A stretch of DNA of 64,000 bases, taken from positions 1 to 64,000 of the forward strand of contig CAZPMN010000007.1 of the NCBI GenBank assembly GCA_964587835.1, given 5' to 3'. Shown one piece after another: positions 1 through 8,229 of this stretch; within the stretch, counting starts at the first letter, position 1, and every line of letters starts with the position of its first letter. The position numbers were made by a program, and so were the translations under genes. This DNA comes from Erginobacter sp964587835. GTDB taxonomy: Bacteria; Auribacterota; Erginobacteria; Erginobacterales; Erginobacteraceae. The notes beneath the pieces were generated by a model. It worked only from the letters and a program-made list of their open reading frames with translations. It did not search any database and was not told the DNA's origin.

Positions 1-247
1 CCCCGGCCAAAATGACCTCACCGCCGGCCGCCCGCCCGGCCTGCACCGCCCGGATCAGCCAGGCGGCGGCGCGGCTGTCGAGCTGCTCGAGGCCGGAGAG
101 ATCGATTCGGAATTCCCGGCATCCCCGGGCCAGCTTTCTCTTTATCTCGGCCAGCAGGTCGCTCCCCCGTTCATCGGTCAGGGGCGGAGAAACCACCAGG
201 GTAACCGGACCGCTGACATCCTGTCCGGTTGGTGTCTTCACGAGCAA
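1..247 (-). CDS. STAS-domain protein, partial (runs off left edge)
   Basis: The reading frame is open from a TTG at 247 to the left edge, about 82 codons. It reads as a STAS (anti-sigma-factor antagonist-like) domain: a beta strand (VTLVVSPPL), a helix (DLLAEIKRKLARG), then the family signature FRIDLSGLEQLDSRAAAWLI, in which the Ser of 'LDS' sits at the usual phosphorylation position. A GGGGGAG ribosome-binding site lies 8 nt before the TTG. Another TTG at 277 would overlap the stop of the RND pump gene (TTGA), so the gene is tightly coupled to that operon either way. STAS proteins are regulatory or scaffold partners, for example MlaB in lipid transport. A role beside an efflux pump is inference. 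The C-terminus is not in the window. Confidence 0.7.
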   Translation of the reverse strand, partial: MLVKTPTGQDVSGPVTLVVSPPLTDERGSDLLAEIKRKLARGCREFRIDLSGLEQLDSRAAAWLIRAVQAGRAAGGEVILAG

Positions 248-273
248 TCTCGGTTCTCCCCCACTAAGGCCGG

Positions 274-3200
274 TCAACCGGACGCCGAATCTTCCTTCTC
301 CATCCGAATCCGGCAGGCTTCCGAGCGGGTCAGTTCGAAGCGGTCGAGGACCTTCTCCTGGAGGAGCTGCATATAGAGGAATATCCCGGGGGTGATGAAG
401 AGGGTGACCACCTGGGCGAAGGCCAGGCCGCCGACGATCAGCAGTCCCAGGGGGCGGCGGGCGGCGGCGTCGGCGCCGAGCCCGATGGCGATCGGGAGGG
501 TGCCCATAATCGTCGAGCCGCCGGTCATCAGGATCGGCCGGAAACGGGTCAGGCAGGCGTTGTACATCGCGTCGAAAGCGTTCTGCCCCTCCTCCATATT
601 CTGCTTGGCGAAGTCGACCATCATAATACCGTTCTTGGAGACGATCCCCAAAAGCATAAACATACCGATGTAAGCGTAAAGCGAGAGTTCGGAGCCGAAG
701 ATGTAGAGGGTGAGCAAGCCGCCGACCGCGGCCGGGGGCAGGGTGGTGAGCACGGTGAAGGGATGGATGTAGCTCTCGTAAAGGATACCGAGGATGACGT
801 ACATAATGAAGACCGAGACCAGCATCAGGACCGCCAGGCTCTGGACCGCCTCCTCGAACTCCTGGGCCTGCCCCTGCATCATCCCGCCGACCGCAGGGGG
901 AACAACCTTGTGGGCCAGCTGGTTGAGGGCCGTGGTGGCGTCGCCCAGCGCCGCCCCCTGGGCCAGGTTGTAGGAGATGGTGGCCGAGTTGAGCTGGTTG
1001 TAGTGCGGGACGTTGGAGGGGGCGACATCCTCGTCCCAGCGGGCCACGGCGGAGAGCGGGACCAGGTCTCCGCTCACCGGGGCTCGGACATAGACCCGGT
1101 TGAGGTCGCGGGGGGTGCGGCGGAATTGGTCCTCGGCGGAGAGGATCACCCAGTACTGGTCGATGTCGGTCAGGTAGGTGGTGGCCTTCCCCTTGGCGTA
1201 GGCCAGAGCCAGGGCGTTCTCGATGTCGGCCGCCGTGATCCCCAACGTCGAGGCCCGGTCACGGAGAAGTTCGACGTCGACCTGGGGAAGGTCGAGCTTG
1301 ACGCTGTTCTGGATCCCGGAGAAGACCGGATTCTGTCTCATCCCCTTCTCCATCTCCATCGCCGCCGAGTAAACCTGATCCTTGTCCTCCCCGGTCAGGA
1401 CATAGGAGTAAAGACTCCCGGCGGCGGTGGTCTCGGCCCCGGCGCTCAAAAGCAGCGAGGGCAGGGGCATAATAAAGACCATCCCCAGATCGGCGAGCGA
1501 GTACATATCCCGATTGATCTGGCCGACCACTGCCTCGATCGGGGGGCGCTCGGAGGCCGGCTTCAGGGTGGCGATGGCCATCCCGGTGGACTGGTCGGAC
1601 CCGGTCTGCAGACCGGTGTAGGTGAGGAGGTTCTCGATGGCGGGATTTTTCAGGATGATCCGGTTGAGCTCGTCCTGGAAATGCCGGATCTGCTCGGTCG
1701 ATGTTCCCTGGAGGGCCATAAACTGCCCGTAGAAGAGCCCGCTGTCCCCGAGCGGCATAAAGATCTTGGGGAGAGCGGAGAAGAAATACCCGATCCCGAC
1801 CAGACAGGCCACCCAGCCGAGGATGGTCAGGAACTTGCGTTTCAGGACCCAGAGGAGGACCCCGCCGTAGAACTTGATCAGGGATCCGATGAAGGCGTCG
1901 GCCAGCTTCTCCATCCGGGTCTTGACCGACTTCCCACCTTTGAGGACCCGGGCGCACATCATCGGCGAGAGGGTGAGGGCGCAGACGGTGGAGACGGAGA
2001 CGGCGATGATCACGGTCAGGGCGAACTCCTTGAAGTTTCGCCCGACCACCCCGGCCATGAAGACCAGGGGGATAAAGACCACCATCAGGGCGACCGAGGT
2101 GGAGATGACCGTCCCGGTAATCTCCTCCATACTCTTGATCGCCGCCCCTAACGGCTTCATCCCTTCCTGGATGTGGCGGACGGTATTCTCCAGAACCACG
2201 ATGGCGTCATCGACCAGGAAACCGATCGAGAGGGTCAGGGCCATCAGGGAGAGGTTGTCGAGGCTGAACCCGGCAAAGAGCATTACCAGGAAGGTGCCGA
2301 AGAGGGTGACCGGGAGGACGGTGGCCGGGACGGCGGTGTCGGAGCCCCGGCCGAGAAAGAGAAAGATGATCAGGATCACCAGGACCAGGGCGATCACGAT
2401 CGTGGTCTTGACGTCATTGATCGACTCGGCGATCTGGACCGCCTTGTCGTAAAAAATCGAGACCTTAATTGAGCCGGGGAGGGTCGGTCCAATCTCCTCA
2501 AGCAAGGCCCGAACCTTCCGGGAGAGGGCGACGGTGTTGGCCCCGGAGGACCGGGTGGCGGCGACGCAGACCGCCCCGGCCTGCATACCCTCCTCGCGGT
2601 TGCCGTAGGTGACATTGATTACATCGCTCTCCAGGGACTCGATCGCCTTCCCGACATCCCCGATCCGGACCGGACCGTTGTCGCGGTAGGCGATGATCAG
2701 CTCCTCGTACTCTGCCGCTCGGGACAGTTGGCCCTCCGGCTCAATCGAGAAGGCCCGAAAACGGCCGTTGAGATCCCCCCCGGGGGTAGTGACGGTGGCC
2801 TGATTGAGGGTCTGGTAAACCTGGTCGAGACCGAGACCGAGCGCGGCCAGCTTCTCGGGGTCGACCAGGACCCGGATCGCCCGCTTCGAACCGTAGATAT
2901 CGACCTTGGAGATCCCCTCGATCATGTTGATCCGCTGGCCGATCGAGCGGTGGGCGTAATCGTAGAGATCGCCGCTGGTCATCGTGTCCGACTCGACCAT
3001 AATGTAGATGATCGGCTGATCGGAGGGGTTGAACTTGTCGTAGGTCGGAGGCGAGGGGAGGTCGGGGAGGTTGGCCTGGGCCCGGGTGATCGCCGCCTGG
3101 ACGTCCGGGGCGGCCAGGTCGACGTTCTTGTCCAGCTCGAAGGTCAGCGAGATGGTGGTGATCCCCGGCTTGTTGTCGGAGAAGATGGTCTGCAAGCCCG

Positions 3201-3423
3201 GGATCTGCATACACTCCTCCTCCAGGGGGGATGCCACCGCCGAGGCCATCAGTTCCGGACTGGCCCCGGGATAGACGGCGGTGATGGTGATCACCGGGTA
3301 ATCGACCGAGGGGAGGTCGCTGATCGGCAGCTGGGTATAGGCGACCAGGCCGCCGAGCAGCAAGGTGACCGTGAGAAGAACGGTCATAATCGGCCGGCGG
3401 ATGAATTTTTCCGAGAAAGCCAT
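274..3423 (-). CDS. RND efflux permease, MdtB/MdtC-like (HAE1 family)
   Basis: This is an inner-membrane, proton-driven tripartite efflux pump subunit of 1049 aa, the normal length for the family. TM1 lies at about residues 13-32, followed by the porter domain with 'KFNPSDQPIIYIMV', typical of the MdtB/MdtC clade. The TM4 proton-relay pair is present in 'GFLVDDAIVVLENT' (Asp-Asp near residue 405), and 'SPMMCARVL' ends the first TM bundle. A second porter and TM repeat follows to the C-terminus. The adaptor and TolC genes lie upstream on the same strand, so a complete pump is encoded here. The ATG is preceded by the conserved hairpin leader at 3426-3450. Substrate cannot be told from sequence; drugs, bile-like compounds or envelope molecules are all possible. 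Confidence 0.95.
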   Translation of the reverse strand: MAFSEKFIRRPIMTVLLTVTLLLGGLVAYTQLPISDLPSVDYPVITITAVYPGASPELMASAVASPLEEECMQIPGLQTIFSDNKPGITTISLTFELDKNVDLAAPDVQAAITRAQANLPDLPSPPTYDKFNPSDQPIIYIMVESDTMTSGDLYDYAHRSIGQRINMIEGISKVDIYGSKRAIRVLVDPEKLAALGLGLDQVYQTLNQATVTTPGGDLNGRFRAFSIEPEGQLSRAAEYEELIIAYRDNGPVRIGDVGKAIESLESDVINVTYGNREEGMQAGAVCVAATRSSGANTVALSRKVRALLEEIGPTLPGSIKVSIFYDKAVQIAESINDVKTTIVIALVLVILIIFLFLGRGSDTAVPATVLPVTLFGTFLVMLFAGFSLDNLSLMALTLSIGFLVDDAIVVLENTVRHIQEGMKPLGAAIKSMEEITGTVISTSVALMVVFIPLVFMAGVVGRNFKEFALTVIIAVSVSTVCALTLSPMMCARVLKGGKSVKTRMEKLADAFIGSLIKFYGGVLLWVLKRKFLTILGWVACLVGIGYFFSALPKIFMPLGDSGLFYGQFMALQGTSTEQIRHFQDELNRIILKNPAIENLLTYTGLQTGSDQSTGMAIATLKPASERPPIEAVVGQINRDMYSLADLGMVFIMPLPSLLLSAGAETTAAGSLYSYVLTGEDKDQVYSAAMEMEKGMRQNPVFSGIQNSVKLDLPQVDVELLRDRASTLGITAADIENALALAYAKGKATTYLTDIDQYWVILSAEDQFRRTPRDLNRVYVRAPVSGDLVPLSAVARWDEDVAPSNVPHYNQLNSATISYNLAQGAALGDATTALNQLAHKVVPPAVGGMMQGQAQEFEEAVQSLAVLMLVSVFIMYVILGILYESYIHPFTVLTTLPPAAVGGLLTLYIFGSELSLYAYIGMFMLLGIVSKNGIMMVDFAKQNMEEGQNAFDAMYNACLTRFRPILMTGGSTIMGTLPIAIGLGADAAARRPLGLLIVGGLAFAQVVTLFITPGIFLYMQLLQEKVLDRFELTRSEACRIRMEKEDSASG

Positions 3424-3450
3424 TGTATTTTTTTCCTTCGGAAAAAAATA
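3424..3450 (-). promoter_or_regulatory. Start-codon-proximal hairpin leader, copy 1
   Basis: A perfect 11-bp inverted repeat (TATTTTTTTCC, 3-nt loop, GGAAAAAAATA) ends exactly 2 nt before the ATG of the RND gene, giving ...TACAATG. The only SD-like bases (AAGGA) sit in the loop and the start of the 3' arm, so the hairpin would mask the ribosome-binding site. The same arrangement occurs before the genes starting at 8190 and 19683. Function is inferred, not known. Confidence 0.5.
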
Positions 3451-3533
3451 GGGTTGGGGTTTTAGTTCATCGTCGCGGGAAGATGCACAACGATATTATT
3501 GTATTGTTAAACTTATGTTTATGGTCATTGCGA

Positions 3534-3566
3534 GGAGCGAAGCGACGAAGCAATCTATTATTCGGC
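3534..3566. repeat. Dispersed palindromic repeat (GTCATTGCG...CGAAGCAATCT), copy 1
   Basis: One 33-bp copy of a repeat with conserved ends GTCATTGCG and GAAGCAATCT and a small GC-rich core. Related copies occur at 58373-58417, 59068-59100 (diverged), 60378-60479 and 62398-62660. It lies in the 186-bp spacer between the adaptor gene and the pump gene. Confidence 0.85.
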
Positions 3567-3609
3567 AACTAATTGCGATCGGAATCAAGGGGCCACCGGA
3601 AGGATTGGA

Positions 3610-4773
3610 TTACTCACCCGCCGCCGGGGCGGCAACCGGTTTGTTGTCTCCGTCCAGAATCTGAACCTTGGCACCGGGGGAAAGACCCAGTTGACCGGTG
3701 GTAACCACCTTCTCCCCGGTCTTCACCCCTTTCTCGATCACCAGGTCGTCGCCCTCCCCCAGGCCGACCTCGATATCGTCCCGCAGATCGGCGGTGTTGT
3801 CGTCCTTGATCACGAAAAGGTACATCCCTTTCTGTCCGAGCTGGACGGCGGTAGCGGGAACCAGGATCGCGTCTTTCGCGGTGTAGAGAACCAGCCGGAC
3901 GGTGGCGTACTGTCCGGGCCAGAGCTTCCTCTCCGGGTTGGGGATCGAGGCTCGCAGAGCGATCGTCCCGGTAGAATCGTCAATAAAGTTATCGATCAGC
4001 TTCAGGTCCCCGGGGTAGGGGCCGCCGGGATCGCCGGTCGGGGAGACTTCCAGCCGCAGCGTCCCCTGATCCATCCATTTGCGGACTTTGACCAGGTCAT
4101 TCTCGGGAAGGGTGAAATCAAAATAAAGGGGGTCGAGCGATTTGAGGTTGACCAGGACCGCGCCGGTATTGGCGACGACCACGTTTCCGGGATCGACCAT
4201 CCGCTTCCCGGTCACCCCGGCGACCGGGGCGGTGATCGAGCAGTACCCGAGATCGATCTCGGCCTGCCGGGCGGCGGCCCGGTCGAGCTTCACCTGGGCC
4301 TCCGCGGCCTCTACCTCGGTCCCGAGAGTATCGAAATCCTGCTGGGAGATCAGTTTCTTCGCCAGCAGCGGACGATTGCGTTCCAGGGTCTGCCGCTTCA
4401 GTTTCAGATCGGCCTCGGCCCCGACCAGGGCGGCCTGCGCCCGGTCGAGCGCAGCCTGGTATTCCCGGGGATCGATACTGAAGAGAAGATCCCCCTCTTT
4501 CACCTCGTCACCCTCCGCGAAATGAACCGCGGCGATCTTCCCGGTTACCTGGGAGACAATATTCACATCGTTGGGGGAGACCAAATTACCGAAGTTTTCC
4601 AGGTAAATCGGGACATCCTTGGTAAAAGCCTGGGCGACCTGAACCGGACGGGGCGGGACCGAGGGGGCCGGTTTTTTCTTGGCGCAGCCGGAAAACGCCA
4701 GCATCGTTAGAACCAGGAGCGGGAGGCCAACCGGCGGACGGAGACGGCAGTAAAAGTCAGTTAGGCTTTTCAT
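3610..4773 (-). CDS. RND efflux periplasmic adaptor (membrane fusion protein)
   Basis: This 387-aa adaptor links the RND pump to the outer-membrane channel. A signal peptide ends in the lipobox AFSGC (Cys30), so it is a periplasmic lipoprotein anchored to the inner membrane. A split biotinyl-lipoyl domain is visible: 'GKIAAVHFAEGDEVKEGDLL' before, and 'APVAGVTGKRMVDPGNVV' after, an alpha-hairpin at about residues 105-175 (YQAALDRAQAALVGAEADL...). A beta-barrel ('GTIALRASIPNPERKLWPGQ') and a membrane-proximal domain follow. An AAGGAT site lies 8 nt before the ATG. It sits between the tolC-like gene and the pump gene, both on the same strand. Family assignment is secure; substrate is unknown. 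Confidence 0.95.
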   Translation of the reverse strand: MKSLTDFYCRLRPPVGLPLLVLTMLAFSGCAKKKPAPSVPPRPVQVAQAFTKDVPIYLENFGNLVSPNDVNIVSQVTGKIAAVHFAEGDEVKEGDLLFSIDPREYQAALDRAQAALVGAEADLKLKRQTLERNRPLLAKKLISQQDFDTLGTEVEAAEAQVKLDRAAARQAEIDLGYCSITAPVAGVTGKRMVDPGNVVVANTGAVLVNLKSLDPLYFDFTLPENDLVKVRKWMDQGTLRLEVSPTGDPGGPYPGDLKLIDNFIDDSTGTIALRASIPNPERKLWPGQYATVRLVLYTAKDAILVPATAVQLGQKGMYLFVIKDDNTADLRDDIEVGLGEGDDLVIEKGVKTGEKVVTTGQLGLSPGAKVQILDGDNKPVAAPAAGE

Positions 4774-4815
4774 CGGGGGATATCCTTATGGGAAACAGTT
4801 CGAAAATATTTGTTG

Positions 4816-4943
4816 GAATATCCAACAGCCAACAAGGAATAACCAATATCCAAACGCAGGCATACCCAATCAGAATCGCCAGCCGGCAAGTCGTACAGTC
4901 CGACCTTCTTCACTGGATATTCCTTGTTGAGTATTGGATATTC
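4816..4943. repeat. Long imperfect inverted repeat (MITE-like)
   Basis: Arms at 4816-4844 and 4915-4943 match at 25 of 29 positions in inverted orientation and are separated by 70 nt. Each arm contains AACAAGGAAT flanked by GGATATT or ATATCC motifs. The element fills most of the 224-bp gap between the TolC-like gene and the adaptor gene and is AT-richer than its surroundings. No convincing gene lies in the gap. Confidence 0.7.
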
Positions 4944-4997
4944 ACTTTTCCTGTCCGGTTTCTTTCTTGCCTTGATTTTTTTTCAATACCGGAATAG

Positions 4998-6455
4998 TTA
5001 TTCGGCGCCGCTCAATCCTTCCCGGGTCAGGGTCCCGGTGGCGTGGGTGAGTTCGGCCAAAGCGATAAAGACGTCCTTCTCGGCCGAGATCAGCTGGCTC
5101 CGGGCCGAAGAGAGGGAACTTTGCGACTGGAGAAGGTCAAGGATGCTTTTCAGCCCCGTCTCGTAGCCTTCCCGGGCCAGGCTGTAAGACTCCCGGGCCG
5201 TTTCCAGGTAGGACTGGCTGAAGCCGTACCTCTTCACCGAGGTCTGAAAAGCATAGTACTTGGTCCAGACCTCGGAGGAGGCCTGGATCTCGGCCGAAGC
5301 CAGTTCCTCCCGGGCGGCCTCCGCCTCGGCCTGGGCTTGCCGTTTTTTCTCCAGGTCGCCGAAACCGGAAAAGATATCCCACTTCAGCGCCAGGTATCCA
5401 GTATAGGAGTAACTGTCGTCGTAGAGTTCAGGGTCGTTGTTGTAACTGTACCAGAGCTTATTGGCCGATCCCCCGAGGTTCAGGGCGGGGTAGAGAGAGG
5501 AAGAGGCGGTCTCCACCGCGGCTTCCCGGGCCCGGACCCGGGCCCGGAGGGCGGCGATATCCGGCCGCCGGCGGAGCCCCTCTTCGATCAGGCGACTGAC
5601 TCCGTCACTGGATACGGTCTCGGGGACCCCCCCGGCGGGGGGAGCGAGGGAAAATTCGGTATCGGCGGAAAGACCCAGGGCCGCCGCCAGGTCAGCCCGG
5701 CCGGCCTGGAGATCTCCTCGCGCCTGCTCCAGCCGGTAGAGGGAATCCTGATAAGTCGAACGGGCCTGGAGCTGGTCCAGTTTCGAGGAAAGCCCGACCT
5801 CGTACCTCTGGGCGGCCGCCTCGTCCGCCTTCCGGGCGTCTTCCACGTCGGCTTCGGCCGCGGTGACGGCGGCCTGATAAGCGTTGAGACGGTAGTAGGC
5901 CTGTTCTACCTGCAGGAGGAGATCCTGAAGCGATCGGTTAAAGGAAAAATTCGCGGCCAGGAGCGTCTGCCGGGCCTGCTCGACCCCCCCGGAAACCCCG
6001 CCGAAGTCGAAGAGAAGATAGGTCAATTCCAAGGCGGGTCCGTAAACAAACCCGTCCATATCCGCAGCCAGGCCGGACGATCCGTCTTTCAGGGTATACT
6101 CCTGCCGTTCGTACGAACCCGACCCGGAGACGGTCAGCTGGGGATAGCGGAGGCTTTCGGCCTGGCCGAGGCCGGCGGCGGCGGCCCGGGCCTGAGCCCA
6201 GGCCTGCCGGGTGGACGGGTTGTTGGCCAGGGCGATATCGGCACAGTCGGCCAGGGTCAGCGGGGCCGAGAGGTCGGCGCCGGATCCGGGCGTCGATTCC
6301 GGGGAGGTCGCCGCTTCCTGGCGAGCCCAATCAGGCGGCAGCCAGGGGGCGGACGGCGAATCTGGGGAGTCGACCGAGCGACAGCCGCCGGCCAGCGCGG
6401 CCAGGCCGAGGAGGAGTGTCAAACCGAATCTGTGGACTGTCACCACCGGGGTCAA
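4998..6455 (-). CDS. TolC/NodT-family outer-membrane efflux channel
   Basis: This 485-aa outer-membrane efflux protein has a lipoprotein-type signal ('LAALAGGC', Cys25), as in the NodT branch. The two repeats of the family are visible: 'LTLADCADIALANNPSTRQA' opens the first at about residue 65, and 'LIEEGLRRRPDIAALRARVR' opens the second at about residue 285. Both are followed by long coiled-coil helices rich in Ala, Gln and Arg. The chosen TTG start overlaps the stop of the preceding lipoprotein gene (TTGA) and has a strong SD (GGAGG, 5-nt spacing). It should form the trimeric exit duct for the adaptor and pump downstream. Confidence 0.92.
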   Translation of the reverse strand: MTPVVTVHRFGLTLLLGLAALAGGCRSVDSPDSPSAPWLPPDWARQEAATSPESTPGSGADLSAPLTLADCADIALANNPSTRQAWAQARAAAAGLGQAESLRYPQLTVSGSGSYERQEYTLKDGSSGLAADMDGFVYGPALELTYLLFDFGGVSGGVEQARQTLLAANFSFNRSLQDLLLQVEQAYYRLNAYQAAVTAAEADVEDARKADEAAAQRYEVGLSSKLDQLQARSTYQDSLYRLEQARGDLQAGRADLAAALGLSADTEFSLAPPAGGVPETVSSDGVSRLIEEGLRRRPDIAALRARVRAREAAVETASSSLYPALNLGGSANKLWYSYNNDPELYDDSYSYTGYLALKWDIFSGFGDLEKKRQAQAEAEAAREELASAEIQASSEVWTKYYAFQTSVKRYGFSQSYLETARESYSLAREGYETGLKSILDLLQSQSSLSSARSQLISAEKDVFIALAELTHATGTLTREGLSGAE

Positions 6456-6928
6456 ATCTGCCTCCAGACCGGGTATTCTTCTTCTGCCAATTGCCCGGAT
6501 TGGGTATCTTCGGTTTCCTCGAAAGTGGCGTTGCCTTCCCCGTCGATCCGCAGCATCCCCTCAATGGTCGCCCGCGTGGTATCCCGGTCCCGGGCCACCC
6601 GGGAGTTGTTCAGGTAGAGGTAGATGGTGACCTCGCCGCAGTCAATCTCGGCCCGCAGGTACAGCTGGGCGCCGTCTTCGGCGTAAATGGTTTTTCTCCA
6701 CTCCGTGTCGTCGATCTCGTTGACGTAACGGAGATTCCCGTCGGCGTTGCGATACTCGAGCCGGGAGAGGCAACCGGGGGAGCCCTCGGTCATCTCCAGC
6801 TGGTAGCGGACCGTGGCCTGGTCGTCGTCCGCCCCGCCCCCGCTGCCGCCGCAGCCCGGAATCAGGACGAGGAGGAGGGCGGCCAGGAAAACCGGCCGAT
6901 TATTCCGCCAGACTCTTCTCAACGCCAT
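6452..6928 (-). CDS. Small lipoprotein of unknown function, first gene of efflux operon
   Basis: This 158-aa protein has a lipoprotein signal ('LLLVLIPGCGGSGGG', Cys about 26), followed by a Gly-rich tether and a small all-beta-looking domain (VRYQLEMTEG, LEYRNADGNLRYVNEI, YLRAEIDCGEVTIYLYLNN). No family is recognised. It overlaps the TolC-like gene by 4 nt (TTGA), so the two are translationally coupled. A GGGAGAAGAG site precedes the ATG. It may be an accessory or assembly lipoprotein of the pump, inferred only from position. The fold resembles neither the adaptor nor the channel. Confidence 0.75.
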   Translation of the reverse strand: MALRRVWRNNRPVFLAALLLVLIPGCGGSGGGADDDQATVRYQLEMTEGSPGCLSRLEYRNADGNLRYVNEIDDTEWRKTIYAEDGAQLYLRAEIDCGEVTIYLYLNNSRVARDRDTTRATIEGMLRIDGEGNATFEETEDTQSGQLAEEEYPVWRQI

Positions 6929-6984
6929 CTCTTCTCCCTGACCATCCGGTCGCGCTCAGTCTTCAGGTTTCCATCACGGCGACG

Positions 6985-7014
6985 ATCATACCACGACGGT
7001 CTTATCCCCACCAA
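6985..7014 (-). promoter_or_regulatory. Putative sigma70-type promoter of the efflux operon
   Basis: On the minus strand TTGGTG (7009-7014) is followed by an 18-nt spacer and TATGAT (6985-6990), a 5/6 match to the -10 consensus. Transcription would begin about 50 nt before the ATG of the lipoprotein gene at 6928. The -35 is weak. A direct repeat of ATCGGAATATCG lies just upstream at about 7014-7040. Confidence 0.4.
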
Positions 7015-7050
7015 TCGGAATATCGATCGGAATATCGAACCACCGGCAGG

Positions 7051-7560
7051 TCAGCGCACGGTGAAGGCGGCCCGGGCGGCCGGCGCGCCGTCCAGGTCGA
7101 TTTCCACCCGCCAGGAGCCGAGAAACCGGCCCGGTCCCAGGGGGCCGAGGGGAAGGGGGAGCCAGTCCTCCCCCCGCAGCTCCAGCCAGGACCATCCGCG
7201 GTAACTGCCTTGCGGGGAATAAAATCGACGGCGGAACGTCTCCTCCACCCCACCCCCCGGATTGATCCAGCGATAGGCCAGCAGATGCTCTCCCGGGGGG
7301 AGTTCCTCGAACAGGACCGTGGCGTAGATCGTCTCCCCGAAACTAAACTCGCGGAGGCTGGCCCGCTCCCCCCGACCGGCCGGCGCGGGGCCGAGAATCA
7401 AAACCACCGGGGCACTGAAGGCAGGCTCCCGTGGTGGTCCGGACGCGCCGGGACGCGAAATCGGGGGAGAGATGACCACGAAAGCGATTCCGGCGGCCAG
7501 CAGGCCGGAGAGGATCAGGAACAGGAGGTGGAGGCGCTTCTTCACCGGCGGCGGGATCAT
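7051..7560 (-). CDS. Membrane-anchored periplasmic protein of unknown function
   Basis: This 169-aa protein has one N-terminal TM helix (about residues 10-30, LLFLILSGLLAAGIAFVVI) and a predicted periplasmic beta-rich domain. Segments such as 'GETIYATVLFEELPPGEHLL' and 'PGRFLGSWRVEIDLDGAPAA' resemble an Ig-like or bacterial accessory beta-sandwich. A GGAGG site precedes the ATG closely. It lies 18 nt after the P-loop gene on the same strand, so it may be cotranscribed with it. No family is recognised. Confidence 0.65.
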   Translation of the reverse strand: MIPPPVKKRLHLLFLILSGLLAAGIAFVVISPPISRPGASGPPREPAFSAPVVLILGPAPAGRGERASLREFSFGETIYATVLFEELPPGEHLLAYRWINPGGGVEETFRRRFYSPQGSYRGWSWLELRGEDWLPLPLGPLGPGRFLGSWRVEIDLDGAPAARAAFTVR

Positions 7561-7578
7561 TCTCCTCCCGGCCCGGTT

Positions 7579-8190
7579 TCAGAGCGGAAGTCCCCGTTCG
7601 GAAAGCCGGGAGTCCCCGATCTGGGCGGCCAGGTATTCCATCGTCGTCTCCAGCCGGCGGTCGAGACCGCCCTCGATCATCAGCTTCCGGCCGGAGTAGT
7701 TTTCGTACTTTTCGGCGAGCAGCTCTTCGATCGCCAGCTGGAACTCCTCGTTGGTCGAGCGGACCCCGTCGGCCATCCCCCGGTTCCGGCTCAGCCGGAG
7801 GTGATCCTCCAACCGGATGTAGACCAACAGAAAGTAGCTCCTCTGCCAGTGGGCGGCCGATTCCGAGATCAGCTGGTAGACGGCGGGATCAACATAACCC
7901 TTCTGAGCCCCCCGCAGGGCGAAAAGAGAGTTGTCGAAGACGCAACGGTCGCAAAGGAGAAAATCCGGGAGTTTCTCCGCCCCTTCCAGTTCCAGGCGGA
8001 TCTGTTCCTTGAAGATCCAGTACTGCCCCCGGGTAACCTGGCCGGACTCGTTGATATCGTAGGGGCAGAGGCGGGAGAGCTCGGGGACCATCTCCACCTG
8101 GAAGGCCCGGTATTTCAGCTCGCTGAAGAGCCGGTGGAGAAAGGTTGTCTTCCCGACCCCGAAGGTCCCGATCACGCCGATTTTATACAT
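7579..8190 (-). CDS. P-loop ATPase/kinase-like protein (AAA_28/NadR-like)
   Basis: This 203-aa protein opens with a Walker A motif, 'IGTFGVGKTTFLHRLF' (residues about 6-21), and has a DxD/DR-type element 'FLLCDRCVFDN' near residue 102. Both resemble the AAA_28/NadR kinase-like family of small nucleoside-kinase-fold ATPases. The lid-like segment contains several Arg residues (RLSRNRGMADGVRSTNEE). No TM segment or DNA-binding domain is present. Its substrate is unknown. The start codon is preceded by the second copy of the hairpin leader (8193-8216), suggesting shared control with the RND gene and the radical SAM gene. Confidence 0.8.
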   Translation of the reverse strand: MYKIGVIGTFGVGKTTFLHRLFSELKYRAFQVEMVPELSRLCPYDINESGQVTRGQYWIFKEQIRLELEGAEKLPDFLLCDRCVFDNSLFALRGAQKGYVDPAVYQLISESAAHWQRSYFLLVYIRLEDHLRLSRNRGMADGVRSTNEEFQLAIEELLAEKYENYSGRKLMIEGGLDRRLETTMEYLAAQIGDSRLSERGLPL

Positions 8191-8216
8191 TGTAAAATTT
8201 TCCTCGGAAAATTTTA
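8191..8216 (-). promoter_or_regulatory. Start-codon-proximal hairpin leader, copy 2
   Basis: A perfect 11-bp inverted repeat (TAAAATTTTCC / GGAAAATTTTA, 2-nt loop) lies 2 nt before the ATG at 8190. It fills most of the 39-nt gap after the acyltransferase gene. The GAGGA that would serve as ribosome-binding site lies in the loop and the 3' arm. The U-rich arms could also act as a terminator-like element, but the spacing to ATG is the same as in the other two copies. Confidence 0.55.
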
Positions 8217-8229
8217 GCGGTTAAGGGCA

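Noticed and set aside
763..2151. 462-codon open frame on the plus strand
   Set aside because: It lies antisense to the well-conserved RND pump gene; high GC gives long antisense frames, and the protein is low-complexity and rich in Gly, Asp and His.
4788..4997. Small ORF of 69 codons on the plus strand
   Set aside because: It is coded entirely by the inverted repeat at 4816-4943.
8191..8216. Rho-independent terminator for the acyltransferase gene
   Set aside because: The hairpin is A/T-rich, lacks a following U-run beyond its own arm and keeps a fixed 2-nt distance to the next ATG in three places, which fits a leader element better.
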